From Fragilaria crotonensis (lineage: Eukaryota > Bacillariophyta > Fragilariophyceae > Fragilariales > Fragilariaceae), in contig JAKSYS010000164.1 of assembly GCA_022925895.1 (NCBI GenBank), forward strand, positions 1-64,000: a stretch of 64,000 nucleotides of DNA, written 5' to 3'. Below, piece after piece: positions 35,832 through 47,292 of the stretch; the stretch's first letter is position 1; every line of letters starts with the position of its first letter. The notes under the pieces were generated by a model. It worked only from the letters and a program-made list of their open reading frames with translations. It made no database searches and was not told the DNA's origin. Position numbers and translations under genes: made by a program.

Positions 35832-37065
35832 ATGACCGAGGTCATTGGCCCCCCGCCTGCTCCCAACCCTTCGGTTTCTCCAGATCCAGATTATCCCATG
35901 TTCTCCATTGGAACCGACGTATGGCTTGATCCGCCTAATCAAGCAATTGGAACCATCTCAAACGACCAGATTGGTAATCCCCGACCTTTCTTCCTTGAAC
36001 ACTTTCGATTGACAGCAACACCTCTGCAATGGAACAGATACATCCTCCTGGGATTCTTCTCGCATACCGACGGAGCAAAGTTTGATGCGGAATGGAATTG
36101 TTTCCCAACCAATCTGATTCATCGCAACAAAATTGTATGGTGCAACTTTATGTTTTTCGTTGATCGCCACATCGATATCCCCTTCCTTCTCGAAGCGTGG
36201 GCGATCCAGGTAGCACAACCATATCTACTTGCACATGATCCGAGCTTTCTGGAGATTAACACTACCACCTCTTCTTGGGAGAGTTTCGAGATATATCGCC
36301 AGGACACCGCAGCGGAGGCCGCGTGGACGACGGTTGGCGCGGACAAACACTCACGCAGCAGTGCCAAAAAACAAGTGACACTTACTGAACCCGAACATCG
36401 CATTCGCCCTCCGCTTCCGGCAACAATGGAAGCGCCCCGCCCGGTTCTGACCTCCCTGATTTCTCACCGACGCCCTGGTATTCTCAAAAAGCCACAACAT
36501 CCAGCATCCCCGCATGTACGCAATCTATCTCCACCGACAACTGTTGATAACCGCAAACCTGCATGGAAGCCACCAGCACCACCATTCACTTCTGCCTCAG
36601 ATACTTCCTCACCAGTGTCACTGCCGCCAAAGCCCGCACCACAGCCAGAAGGTAAACAGGGTACTGATGCATCCGTATACTCGGAAACATCTACCTTATA
36701 TCCGGATTCTCGAACCTCAACAACTCAGGTCAAAACAAATGATGGCACTCAACGCATCACCATTAGATGGACTCCCAAGGAACGCCTTTCCTATCACAAC
36801 AACCCAAGCGAATGGACTGGTGCGGCTCTCGCTATGCTTCACGATCTTTTCGGGAACAACAACAGCATGGGGGCCTTCTACCCATGGGGAAATGTTTACC
36901 TTTCAAATTGGAAATCACCCCAATCTCTCACAGTCGAGGGATTGCACGAGTACATATCTCCCAAGATCACGTACATCAGATCGACGAAGACGTTCATTTT
37001 CGCTACTCGATTTGGGTTTTCCACTAAAACACCCGTAACATGGCTCACAAACTCTGCGACAAAAC
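35832..37065 (+). CDS. LINE ORF1, segment 1 (N-terminal part)
   Basis: The ATG at 35832 starts ORF1. This segment gives 411 codons plus one base. The first about 175 residues are rich in aromatic residues (FFLEHFRL, CNFMFFVDRH, WAIQVAQPYLLA) and match no family I recognise. A Pro/Ser-rich low-complexity linker follows (about 36410-36700), then a folded-looking block with RITIRWTPKERL and FGNNNSMGAFYPWG. ORF1 proteins of LINEs bind the RNA and form the particle with ORF2. The frame stops at the LTR of element 3 after codon Lys (TGCGACAAAAC). The remaining frame continues at 46187. Confidence 0.8.
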
Positions 37066-37273
37066 AAGTGAAATAAGCCAGAGTGATGATGAAAACGATG
37101 GTGAGACTTACAAAGATGATGATGATAGCGTTGCTAAAAGAGATTAGATTGTTATTGTGTGCTAGAGTGTTCGTATCTATCGAGAACCTGCAATCACGCA
37201 AAGAAAGAACGTGTCACCATAGGATTCGAGACACAGTACTTACGAAGGACCGTACTCCAGTAGACTTTATCTG
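37066..37273 (-). repeat. 3' LTR of element 3
   Basis: Pair of 45974-46181. Next to it on the plus strand is GTCCCCTCG (37274-37282), the inverse of a polypurine tract. Confidence 0.92.
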
Positions 37274-37317
37274 GTCCCCTCGAATAGAGACTGACCATGG
37301 AGTAGACTCAATTCGCC

Positions 37318-37390
37318 TCAATAGGTCCATTCACCAAACAAATAATTGCGTTTCAGTACAGGCAGGCGTTTGGTAAAACAATCCGCGATA
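37318..37390 (-). pseudogene. C-terminal end of element 3 RNase H, cut off by the LINE insertion
   Basis: On the minus strand this reads IADCFTKRLPVLKRNYLFGEWTY then TGA at 37318. Element 2 ends in the same way (IADCFTKRLP...NYLFGSWTF). The rest of RNase H is at 40151 onward, beyond the LINE fragment. Confidence 0.85.
37374..37390 (+). repeat. Target-site duplication of the truncated LINE, left copy
   Basis: TAAAACAATCCGCGATA, repeated at 40151-40167; 17 bp. Confidence 0.9.
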
Positions 37391-39856
37391 GGGTCCCAAA
37401 GCTCGCGGAAAGTATCGATACGTCAGCAACACCATACCACTTCTTCACGAATTCTGGGAGTACACCAAACCCCGATGGGCGACTTCTCTGACCACATTCG
37501 AGTCCTCAAGAAGAAAGCAGACCAGTACGCGGGATATCTTAGATCGCCACGATTGACTACGTCAGACGTCAGGGTTTTTCACCGATCCATCTATTCTCCG
37601 GCTATGAGGTATTCTCTACCGGCGATAGCAGTGGATGAGGAGGAACTCAATAGCATACAATCAAAGATTCTACCAACTATCGTTCAGAGGATGGGAATGT
37701 CCTCAAAACTCCCTACGGCAATTAGACACGGACCAAAATCAATGGGCGGACTTGATCTTATCGATTTGCGGACAGAGTGCGGCATCGAAATGATAAAATA
37801 CTTTCGCCACGAAGTATATGCAAACACGAATGTGGGTCAATTGCTACTATTACAGCTCCAGGCTTCACAATTGGAATCTGGGTTACCGATCCGACTTCTC
37901 GAGGAGCCACACATTCACATCCCGTATCTTACGCCGACATGGATACTTTCCATGCGGCAGTTCATGTCAAACCACTATATCCGAATAACTTTAACGGATA
38001 ATTTCAATCTGGAACTTCAGGGCCGACATGATCAATATATAATGGATCTATCGCGACTCAAGGGATACTCAGTAAGGCAACAAACAGATTTAAATCTTGT
38101 TCGGCTATATCTGCAAGTGACGACAATTGCAGAATTAACGGATACGCATGAGAGCAACAAGATAGCAGAGTGGGCACTTGAGGCTCAACGACCACCTCAA
38201 TTTATTGACGCACGAACATGGCCACGTCAACAAGTCGTGAGCCCAAGCCAGCGGCGGTTGTGGAAGCGATACGTCTCCTCCCAATTTCTACGGTACGGCA
38301 GATTCTGGAAAATGAATCCTAGGGGATCTTTACGAGAACTAAGCGAAACTAAAAAGTCTCTAGCGGGCACGGCCACAAGCGGGCCATTCAACCTCAGCAA
38401 ATCCATCAGGTCACTACCAAGAGGGAGACGGCGATTACTCTCTCACACTCGTGTGCTGATGTCCGAAAGCGATCTGTGGAGGGAATGCCAAAAGAAACAA
38501 ACGCTAACCATAGCTTCCGACGGTGGCTTAAAGGGACGGAAAGGTACCTTCGGCTGGCTCATTAGCACCAAGTCAAGATCCGTACTTGCGGAGGGCGCTG
38601 GTCCGGTGGACGGGCCGTTTGATACCGTAAACTCGACACGTTGCGAACTCGGGGGACTCACTGCACCATTGATATTCTTATCACTTCTTCATTCTCTGTG
38701 GGGAAAGCGTCACAAGTGTACATTTCGATGGGTGACTGACAGCAAGGCAGCTATAGCGAAAGTCATCAAACAGAACGACAATCCGCACACGAAGCGACGA
38801 CAGCCGAGCAATGCCGATCTTCTGGGTATCATACAGGCAGAGAAACGCTTACTGCGGCGAAAGGTACGACCGGTCTGGGTGAAAGGTCACCAGGTGATAT
38901 CGGGGAGGAGCAGACAAAGGAAAGATATTGCAGACAACAATCGTGCCGATCAGCTGGCAACATGGTACCGCAGCAATTGTAAGTTTCGTCAGTCAATTGA
39001 ATATACTGAACATACACCAGAGGCTCGTGTGACCATCTCAGTAAACGGTATTCGTCTCGTTGGCCAAGAGGACGCTACACTCCGATATCACATCAATGGA
39101 TATCACTTACGCCAATACATTCAATCACGCCAACGATGGACCAATAAAGTGTGGGACAGTATTGACTTCGAAGTCTTTGGGAGGTTTTACCGTAAACTGA
39201 ATCCGCAGACACAGCTGTCGCACTCGAAATTCATCTTCGATCAATGGTATACGGGAGTAAAAAGGGCACGTGTGTCGCAAACGAACGATGTTGATTTGGA
39301 TTTATGTCCATGTTGTAAGCAACATGGCGAAACAACAGATCACATTCTTCGATGTATGGCTAATCCTGAACACGACAAGAGCGTGAGGGAGTTAGGACGT
39401 CGACTATCTCCGACAGAATATCATCCAATCTTCCCACTTCTGAAAGCGAGTATCATGGCATGGCTTAAAGGGGAAGTATACTCCCCGGATATAGAGGAAT
39501 TTCCAAGCAAACTACAGGATCGCATTCGGAAAGCACTTAACGAACAAGAGCGTATAGGATGGAACAACGCAATAAAAGGATATCTGAGCGTGGAATGGAG
39601 ACTGTTAGCGGATCTAAGTCCATATGGAAACACGTGCGACGAGCAAGAAGGCAAAGGCTTCCGAGTTCTTACTACTATACTGAACCACTTCCAACAAACA
39701 ACCCAGCGGCTATGGAAAGCTCGGAACCATGTTCTCCATCCGTCAACAGAGGAACATCTTCGATGTATTAGAGACGCGCAAACTGTCGAGATTAGGGCCA
39801 TGTATGCCAATCCTGAGAGTATACAGGCTGGCGACCGTCATTACTGTGAGCGATAA
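37391..39856 (+). pseudogene. LINE ORF2, C-terminal half (post-RT region, RNase H, zinc knuckle)
   Basis: The frame is open for 836 codons counting from 37346, but bases before 37391 are element 3 and the true ORF2 start is missing. It begins past the RT core, in the thumb/connection region: LGVHQTPMGDFSDHIRVLKKK, then RSIYSPAMRYSLPA. An RNase H domain follows with TIASDGGLKGRKG (first Asp, about 38515), NSTRCELGGL (Glu), WVTDSKAAI (Asp) and the ADNNRADQLA block (about 38935). Near the end is CPCC...H...C (CPCCKQHGETTDHILRC, about 39310), a knuckle typical of LINE C-termini. No stop inside; recent arrival. Confidence 0.88.
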
Positions 39857-40150
39857 CTGGAGTCAATATTGAAGAAGAGTACCGCAACACGTCGAAGGTG
39901 GCTAAGGTATATGCGTCTATCGCGAGAACGCATGTCTAGGCAAGGCAGCCGCCAACTTTTGATGACACAATTTTATCGCCCTGTGTCGACAGCACAGTAG
40001 CGGGAGTCACCGTACCAGTGACTCATTTTAGGGTTAGGGAAATAACTGTCGCCAACCTGGAATATGGTTTGGCCACAGAGGGGTATACACTTTGGTCTTG
40101 TGTTAAGATCAAAGACGGTGACAACCCGATAATTAGTTCTTATATATATA
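37391..40150 (+). mobile_element. 5'-truncated LINE inserted in element 3 RNase H
   Basis: Bounded by a 17-bp duplication and ending in a (TA)n tail at 40140-40150, the signs of target-primed reverse transcription. Only the C-terminal half of ORF2 is present, so synthesis stopped early. The 3' UTR is 39857-40139. Confidence 0.92.
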
Positions 40151-40167
40151 TAAAACAATCCGCGATA
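40151..40167 (+). repeat. Target-site duplication of the truncated LINE, right copy
   Basis: TAAAACAATCCGCGATA, see 37374-37390. Confidence 0.9.
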
Positions 40168-43100
40168 TAATCGTCCGTCCGAATATGGGCAAGAGAAATC
40201 ACTCCGGCCGCCACCGACCATCGGCAGTGGTGATATGCGACAGACAAATGCTTCTTGTTCAAAGTCGATTCCACATTAGTGGTATTCTTGACCACACTCT
40301 CATTGTTGCAGAGTACATGAGTGGGTTCCCCTTTCGGCATGGGGATTCCGAAACATCTCAACTTGAATCGCAAATGTTCGATCGCCTCCACCAAGCAGAC
40401 TTTCAAGGCAATAAATTCAGAAGAAAATGTACTTGTCTCGACTGTTTGCTGCCTTTTGCTGTACCACACAACCGGCGCTCGATTGAGAAAGATCACGTAA
40501 CCAGTGTGGGATCGGCGAGTCTTCTGGTTCGCATCATGCGATGCATCTACATACGCTGTCGTCATGACACTTTGTCCACGGGGAACTGGCATGCGATGCG
40601 GTAGAGGCTCATCGGCATCGCGGTATATTTCAGAAAAATCCTCCTTCTTGGTCTGAAACTCACCGTAATCGATGATCGGCAATTCCGGAGATAAATACAA
40701 GGTCAGCTTGGGATGACGCTTCAGAAATGCAAAGATATGGAGCAACTGTTCCAAATGTCCTTCTCGAGGATTTGCCTGATATTGAGACAATAAGGAGACC
40801 TCCAATAGGATGTCGACTCGACCAATCTCTGTGGCCCATCGGAGTACGCCAATCAATTCTTGAAAGAACGTTACGTCCTTCTCATTCAATTCCTCAGTGA
40901 TATCCAATTCTGGGACATATGTATTCGACATCGGCGTTTCAATGTGTTGCGTAGGTAATCTTCGAGCCGTGCCCTTGATAGCTTCTTCAACATTTTTTAC
41001 CGATGCCTTAATGTAGTCATGGCTCGTGACGGTCCAGCAGCGCACGTTGTTGATGGCTTCTCTTGCAGCTTCGCACCTAAGTAGAATTCCGGTGGATCAA
41101 TCTTATCATTCTTCAACTTGAAAGTACTCTGTACGTCTCGTAGTATAGACTCGGCATCACAAGAAATCGCAAGAATATCGTCAACGTACATGAGGACGTA
41201 CTCGTAGTATTCTTCAGCATCGGATTTGACAGCAGCGCGTAGCCACACATCCGGATCGGCCAGAGAGGACATGAATCCCAACTCAGTCAACTTCTCCGCC
41301 ATATAAGAACAAAAACTAAAGCTGGCCGATTTCAAACCATACAAAGCTCGCACGACAAGAAAGTTCTTTCCTTCGTCTGGTCCGAACTCTGGTCCAGCCA
41401 CCATCCAACATTTTTCTTTGTTTGGAGCTGTTAGGAACGCGTTCTGCACGTCCGCACCCAACACGTTGAGGTCGTTCAGAGCTGCAATGGTCAAGAGAAT
41501 CCGCACAGAGTCTCTGGATACGACAGTACTGTACGTGACCGAAGCAGGTGCTCCAGTTTTATGTCCGTATGCACAATATCTGGCCTTACGGCGAAAGTTC
41601 TCTCCCAGCTTTACGTCGAACACAAGGTGTCCTGTGATTTGAGTATAACCGACAAGACTCTGAGGATCACCATCAAATTCTTCAAAAGCGATGCGTACGT
41701 TTGCCATCTCCTGTTTAATTGCGTCCATCCAAAGGATATTGCCATTTTCTCTGTCGATCTCGATAGCCTCCTTGATGTTCTTTGGCACACGAATGCCGTA
41801 TTTGTGCGTCCGTGACCAATACTTCGACTTTACTTTCTGCAGGATCCGCTTTTGTTTTTTGAGGACGTAAGGAACCCACCAGGCGAAGGCAGGCTCATCT
41901 TGAATGCCTCTATCCGTTGCGTACAGTGCCAACTCAACGGGATAGGATTCCTTGAAATCCTTGAGCGCGATCCAATCAGTCGATCCGTCCTTCCATTGTA
42001 TCAGTACTTCCCAACCTCTTGTCGTTTGTTTCTGGCGTCTCACGCCATACGGGTTAACATAAGTCCCCTGAGACTTGGGAATGGCATCCTCGTTCACACG
42101 GTGGTCGATTATTTCGTCGAGCATCATCTGACGTCGCCCCTCTTTGTCAACTTGAGCAATCAAATTCTCGGCGATGATGTTAGCCGTTAACTCTTCAATA
42201 TGCCCGTCCGCATACTCAATTTCATATTTGCGGGAGTCCAACAACGGGTTGTCGTTAGCTGTACCGACAGGGATCCCTTCGTTGTCCTTTAACTGTTTCG
42301 TCACTCGCGCATGCATCATTTGACCGTCGTCACCTCTAGGGAGTGCAAGCTCCATCCCAACGTATTGATCACTGCCAACTTCAACCGACTTGGTAGCATC
42401 TTCACCGGCAGCGTCGTCATTCGCATGGGCGAGTGCCGCATCATCGATTACTCTTGTGAACTCGTTGAAGAATTCTGGATCCTCATTCTCAGGGTCGATG
42501 ATGCGCCACGAAGCAACGTCACGCAGCGTCTGAGTTACATCGGCCGATTGGGCATCTAAAATTAGCTTAACCTTACTCTCATAGTCACACATCTGAGCCC
42601 TTACTTCATCAGTGCTCTTTTCGGCGTTAGTCAGTCGCTGAACTGTCGTGGCAGAAATTGGGAAGTCACTCTTGGGCAAAATCCAATAGGACATCAATCT
42701 GCCGACGCGATGTGATACGCCAAGCCAACGTCCGAGTTGCACTTCACCCAACCCAGCGTTACTGCAAAACAACACCCAATCATAGAACTCAAAGTCAATG
42801 TACTCCGAAATGTCGGGCGTCTCGCCCGTGATAATCTCGAGTGGTGTCCTACCTTCTGCGCGTTTGGAGAAGCTTGCACATATATTCTCGACTTCACAGA
42901 CCCATGTGAATCCGTAGTCCCAGAGTCAAGGATGAACCTTCTTCTTGACCATGACGCGATACCACCGCTTCTTAATCTCATGAATACTCTGTTCGGCAGG
43001 GTTTTCATTTGGTCGACGAGGACCCGAGACATGATACTTGATCTCATACCTTCTTATTGCCTGCATGAATCTAGTTTTTGGCCCTGTCTGTACTGCTGCA

Positions 43101-43923
43101 CCATCAAACGTCAAGTGCTCGGGAGCACCAAAGTCGCCAATGAATTGTGTCAGCGTATCTCCCACTGAGTCCCCGTTCACCTTCATGATTGGATATGCAG
43201 TCTTGAACCCACACTTATGAGAATAGATCTGAGACCCAACGTTGCCTCGAAGGGATTTCAACTTCCCGTAAGCCGTGTCGGTCGCAAACTTTCCTCTGAG
43301 TCGCTTAATCCCGAAAATCCGATCTGCTCGGTATCGTCTGCTGATAGGCAAGATCGCAGACCGGACTCCGCGATGAGTAGTCACTCTCAAGGTGCGTTGT
43401 GCACGCTTCGTACCGATTCCGAACCTATCGGCCAATAGCTCTGCGGAGACTTTCTCATGACGCTCAGTACTGACAAAAGTACGTCTTGAGTCACGTTGTT
43501 CATAAAGCGTGTCCACTTGTGCCACGCCATGGTGTGTACATAGTTGTCTCCCGAGATGTACAAGAGATGGATCAACAGAATCGAGCAAAGCGTCGTCGGA
43601 ACTCGCATCAACATACTCGTACCTCCGTGTCAATGTTGACGATAAATATCTTTTCAGGGCCCAACACTTCCGCCTTGATCCGTCTCTTGTAACATGACGA
43701 CCTCGGAAGGGTTCCATGGAGTCGCACTGGTCATGTGGATATGTTCGCAACGTGCCAGTTCATCCTTGGTAGGAACACGAGTCCGGAACTGAAGCTTCGT
43801 GCCAACAGGATGTAGGGGAATGGATAGAGAGTCGTCAACGTCAATGGAGAGCCCATGAGCAGGATCGTACGGATTATCCCAGAATGGAATACCATACGAG
43901 CGAACTTGATTCGGATTAATCAT
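40151..43923 (-). pseudogene. copia Pol (pre-integrase, integrase, RT, RNase H), element 3
   Basis: Read leftward. The frame 43654-43923 (INPNQVRSYG) is followed by a shift into the frame 43750 to 40997. Integrase shows LTFDGAAVQTG (second Asp) and NPAEQSIHEIK (Glu). An in-frame TGA at about 42927 stands where element 2 has Arg (KKVPARLWDY), consistent with a CGA to TGA change. RT has GADVQNAFLTAPNKEK, RALYGLKSAS and MYVDDILAI (about 41185). Near 41030 one base is lost and RNase H continues in the frame 40140-41045 (YVDASHDAN, TSTFSSEFIAL, CNNESVV) until the LINE insertion. The Asp of FCDN is CNN here (LCNNESVV), a possible loss of a catalytic residue. Confidence 0.88.
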
Positions 43924-45739
43924 GGGAGTGATCTAATCTGGAGCCGTAGTAAAGGGCTTCGTGGAAGACAAGGATGAATGTGTCCCCAGAAACGGAGTCA
44001 TCGTAAGCTGTTGCAGCAGACACAATGGGAATGTTTTCAATCGGTGCCATGGACGAATCGTACGCATAAACATCCGCAGTGCGAAAGGTTTGTTGAAGCA
44101 CCATGAAATTGATACCTAAGCAGCACGTATCAGCGTTCGTATCACACTCATTGGAAGCCGTATTTTCAGGAGGGTCTGAATACAGTCTTGTCACTGGAGT
44201 GGTCGATCGTACGTGTCGCATTGTAACAACGGCAGCAGCACGTCGATTTTGGCGTATCTGAGCTTGCTCATTCCGCCCACCCATTATAGAGTGCTGTCCA
44301 GTTGTCACCTGACTGACTTGACTTCTGTGGGATACTGAAATAGCATCCACAGGAGGAGCGGTTGAAGACGCAGGTTGAAGTCCTTGTTGCTCAGATAACT
44401 CCATTTGCAATTCTTGAATTTCGTTACGGTTGCGCCTTGACTCGTCATGTCGTGGGAATGTGAAGGAGGCATGGTATTCGATTTGAGAGCCGTCGGTCAA
44501 CGTTATGATACGACTGTCCGTGAGCGATTGACGAGGTTGTCCTCCGCGTCCGCCGCGGCTAGAAGTACGACCTCCACGTCCACCACGACCATATCCGCCT
44601 CGACCTTGTCCTTTTCCGCCACGATTGGCAGAAGCCTCATTGATAGAGCGTTGTACACGATTCTGAGCAGCACCCATTTGGGGAGGGTGCTTTTGGTTGA
44701 CCATATTCCTAAAAAGGGCAATGGCCTGCTCATACGTCATAGTCATTGGTGTTCTTGATAGTTCAATCTCCAACTGGGCTTTAGTCGGAGTCAGGAAATC
44801 CGCCTTAATCTTATCAAGTAACATGCGAATTTTCATCGAGTCAGAATGAACGACTCGACCCTCGCGCTTCACGTATGCGTTGAAAGCTCTCGTGAGCCGT
44901 TTCTCGAACTCAGACCACCACATATGCGGAGGTTTCTCGCGGGCGTAGAAAAGATTCTTGATGACTTCATCGGCCTCCCGTATATCAATAGCGTGGATGC
45001 CTACTCCTTCGTAATGCTCGACAAGGCGTTTAAATGCTTCACGTCCATCGTCCACTCGTTGGAGTCCTTGAATCTTCGCCTCGGCGGTATCATTGCCAGC
45101 AATCAAATAAACTAAGAACGTATGTACCTGAGCCGTGTCAATGGCAAACGAGTCTCCCTCGAGAGGCGCCATGGCGACATAATCGTCAAGGAAATCGGCA
45201 TTTGCTGCGGTCAAGTCAGGAGCATCCGCCTCGCGGCATATGTACTTGAGCGGGATACCGTTGCGCCCAGGGATAGACCGGAGGTAATTTAGAAAGGTTG
45301 GCTTCCAGTCCTCCCATTTGGTTGCTTCCTTGAACTTTTCCGGCTTGGCAGCTTCAGCAAGCATCTTGGAATTGGTCTGGAATTGCTCATGAGTTTTGTA
45401 CCGATGAATCAGGTCGAGTACCTTATTCACTGGAAAAGGGGTGTGGCTTGGATCCCGCGCGAGACAAATCTCATCACGTGTCCACTGAAGAAATGCCTTG
45501 ACGTTCTTGCGAGTCCCAGTTGGTACACGTATCTGACCCTGTGCCACACTCAACTCAGAGTATGCCTTGAAGGCCTCATCCAGCTCTTTGAATGTAATAT
45601 CCAAGCAGGACAAGAAAGAGCCATTGAAGACGTCGTCAGCAATTCGAATAGCCTGCGTCTGACCCATAAAGAGTACCACATTATCCACGCCACATGCGAT
45701 CAGTGCGTCGACGACAGTGAATGGTGGTGCTTCTTCCAT
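43916..45739 (-). CDS. copia Gag and protease, element 3
   Basis: Starts with ATG at 45739 (Met-Glu-Glu-Ala-Pro-Pro). About 65 percent like the element 2 Gag by eye. It has an RGG-rich stretch (about 44530-44620) in place of a zinc knuckle, the protease motif DTNADTCCLG (about 44130) and the block TAYDDSVSGDTFILVFHEALYYG, which is complete here and shows what element 2 has lost. The frame ends at 43916 after LDHSHD, one base out of phase with the following INPNQVRSYG. Confidence 0.88.
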   Translation of the reverse strand: MEEAPPFTVVDALIACGVDNVVLFMGQTQAIRIADDVFNGSFLSCLDITFKELDEAFKAYSELSVAQGQIRVPTGTRKNVKAFLQWTRDEICLARDPSHTPFPVNKVLDLIHRYKTHEQFQTNSKMLAEAAKPEKFKEATKWEDWKPTFLNYLRSIPGRNGIPLKYICREADAPDLTAANADFLDDYVAMAPLEGDSFAIDTAQVHTFLVYLIAGNDTAEAKIQGLQRVDDGREAFKRLVEHYEGVGIHAIDIREADEVIKNLFYAREKPPHMWWSEFEKRLTRAFNAYVKREGRVVHSDSMKIRMLLDKIKADFLTPTKAQLEIELSRTPMTMTYEQAIALFRNMVNQKHPPQMGAAQNRVQRSINEASANRGGKGQGRGGYGRGGRGGRTSSRGGRGGQPRQSLTDSRIITLTDGSQIEYHASFTFPRHDESRRNRNEIQELQMELSEQQGLQPASSTAPPVDAISVSHRSQVSQVTTGQHSIMGGRNEQAQIRQNRRAAAVVTMRHVRSTTPVTRLYSDPPENTASNECDTNADTCCLGINFMVLQQTFRTADVYAYDSSMAPIENIPIVSAATAYDDSVSGDTFILVFHEALYYGSRLDHSHD

Positions 45740-45958
45740 GATTGATCTGTCGGAAAGGACAAGAGTCAGTCTTTCGTACCACGTATCTTGGTGGCCATTC
45801 AGGTACCACCATGGCCGAAGTCAGGTGGCCAACCACTCGATCGTGATCGGGGCTGTGCAGTGCCGAGGCACGCTCATTGACATAGTCGAACCTAGTCTGT
45901 ACCACATGGTATATTTCGTCGCTCACTTCGTACCCTTTCCATGGGTCTTTTGAGCTGT

Positions 45959-45972
45959 TGGGTCTGATAAAC
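45959..45972 (-). other. Primer-binding site of element 3
   Basis: GTTTATCAGACCCA on the minus strand beside the 5' LTR. Confidence 0.78.
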
Positions 45973-45973
45973 C

Positions 45974-46181
45974 AAGTGAAATAAGCCAGAGTGATGATGA
46001 AAACGATGGTGAGACTTACAAAGATGATGATGATAGCGTTGCTAAAAGAGATTAGATTGTTATTGTGTGCTAGAGTGTTCGTATCTATCGAGAACCTGCA
46101 ATCACGCAAAGAAAGAACTTGTCACCATAGGATTCGAGACACAGTACTTACGAAGGACCGTACTCCAGTAGACTTTACCTG
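45974..46181 (-). repeat. 5' LTR of element 3
   Basis: Pair of 37066-37273, followed by AAAAC (46182-46186). Confidence 0.92.
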
Positions 46182-46186
46182 AAAAC

Positions 46187-46996
46187 ACGCCATGAGAAAA
46201 CACAAAGTCTGGGCCACAGTATCAAATTCCTGTAGTGCGAGTGGCAACTTAGTTCATGCCGGATACATTCTCATGAAGGCGCCACATCTTACTCACAGGA
46301 TTAAGTATCTTAAGAGTCTACTAACACAGATGCCAGACAATATCCCTTTCTTTGATATAATTCAGCTCAAGCGAACACCAACAAACCAACTGATTCATCA
46401 CTTGGCCGTTCAATGCGGGGAACACCACGTCGAGCCGCTGTCAAAGGCTCTATCCAATCTTCTTAAGGGCAACGGTGGAGCACTGTATCTACCAAGACTT
46501 CTTCTAGGCAACCTCACTTCTGCTCAGATGTCAAAGGACTTCACTGTCCATGATAACTACATGAAATCGCTCCGCACAGTGATCCTGCCCTCAATGATTG
46601 ATAACTTGGACATTACTCGGGAGGAGTTTTTCGACAACGGTGATATGGTTGCCAGAACAACTCGTGAGTGGGCATTATCCCTTACACTTCCAAATAATGG
46701 ACTCAATGCCAGATGCAATATTGTTAATGGAGGGTATGCCCAGGTTGCAACTCTCTTGGTCCCTCGCCACAACTATGAGTCGGTTCTACTCGAAGTCGAC
46801 AAATATAAACAACGGTTGAATCCTGTTGATCGACGAGAGGCACGCTTTCGCACAACAATCCTGGGAGTACCTGGCGTCATACAAATTGAACCATCAGTTC
46901 AGGAAGCTCTTGATACACTGGAAAAGATGTCAGCCGACAAAGTATGGCAAAATGCACCACCCGCAGTTCGACAGGAATGGCCCAGACTCGCTACCA
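46187..46996 (+). CDS. LINE ORF1, segment 2 (central part)
   Basis: Begins two bases into the codon left open at 37065 (C plus AC, His) and stays open for 270 codons. Text such as FFDIIQLKRTPTNQLIHHLA and GGALYLPRLLLGNL looks like a folded domain; I do not recognise the family. The segment ends at ACC A (46993-46996), where the LTR of element 5 starts. If translated as it stands, the frame would run a further 27 codons into the LTR to TAG at 47077. The ORF1 frame resumes at 60511. Confidence 0.8.
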
Positions 46997-47278
46997 TGAA
47001 TAGATTCTGCCATGAGTGCGGGATATTCGGACAAACAGACAAGACAGACGAGCTTAGGACTTATGCCGGTCTTGGTTAGTCTTGGAATGTCTGGGAACAA
47101 CTCGCTAGGATGACCGGTGGGAAAAGCCCTCCAACCGGGTCGGGACTGAGACTAGATTTATAAGCTCACTCTTTTTATAATTAATCAAGTTGCATGCCGC
47201 ATCTAGATGATTGCTATATTGTTTAGAGTCGGTCTTTGGCAATGGCAGATTTGCCGCACTTGCGAGAGATTTTACTGA
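46997..47278 (+). repeat. 5' LTR of element 5
   Basis: Begins TGAATAGATTCTGCC and ends GAGATTTTACTGA. Confidence 0.86.
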
Positions 47279-47292
47279 GTTTATCAGACCCA
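47279..47292 (+). other. Primer-binding site of element 5
   Basis: GTTTATCAGACCCA, identical to that of elements 1, 2 and 3. Confidence 0.78.

Larger units (their letters stand above)
37066..46181 (-). mobile_element. Ty1/copia element 3, complete, minus strand, carrying a truncated LINE
   Basis: LTRs of 208 bp at 37066-37273 and 45974-46181 differ at two bases. AAAAC at 37061-37065 and 46182-46186 is the target duplication. Gag (43916-45739) and pol (37318-43923) are similar to those of element 2, though the LTRs differ in sequence. Pol is interrupted by a LINE fragment at 37391-40150. Confidence 0.94.

Noticed and set aside
46192-47079. A separate gene with its own start at 46192
   Set aside because: The frame continues from 37065 once element 3 is removed, and its last 27 codons are the LTR of element 5.
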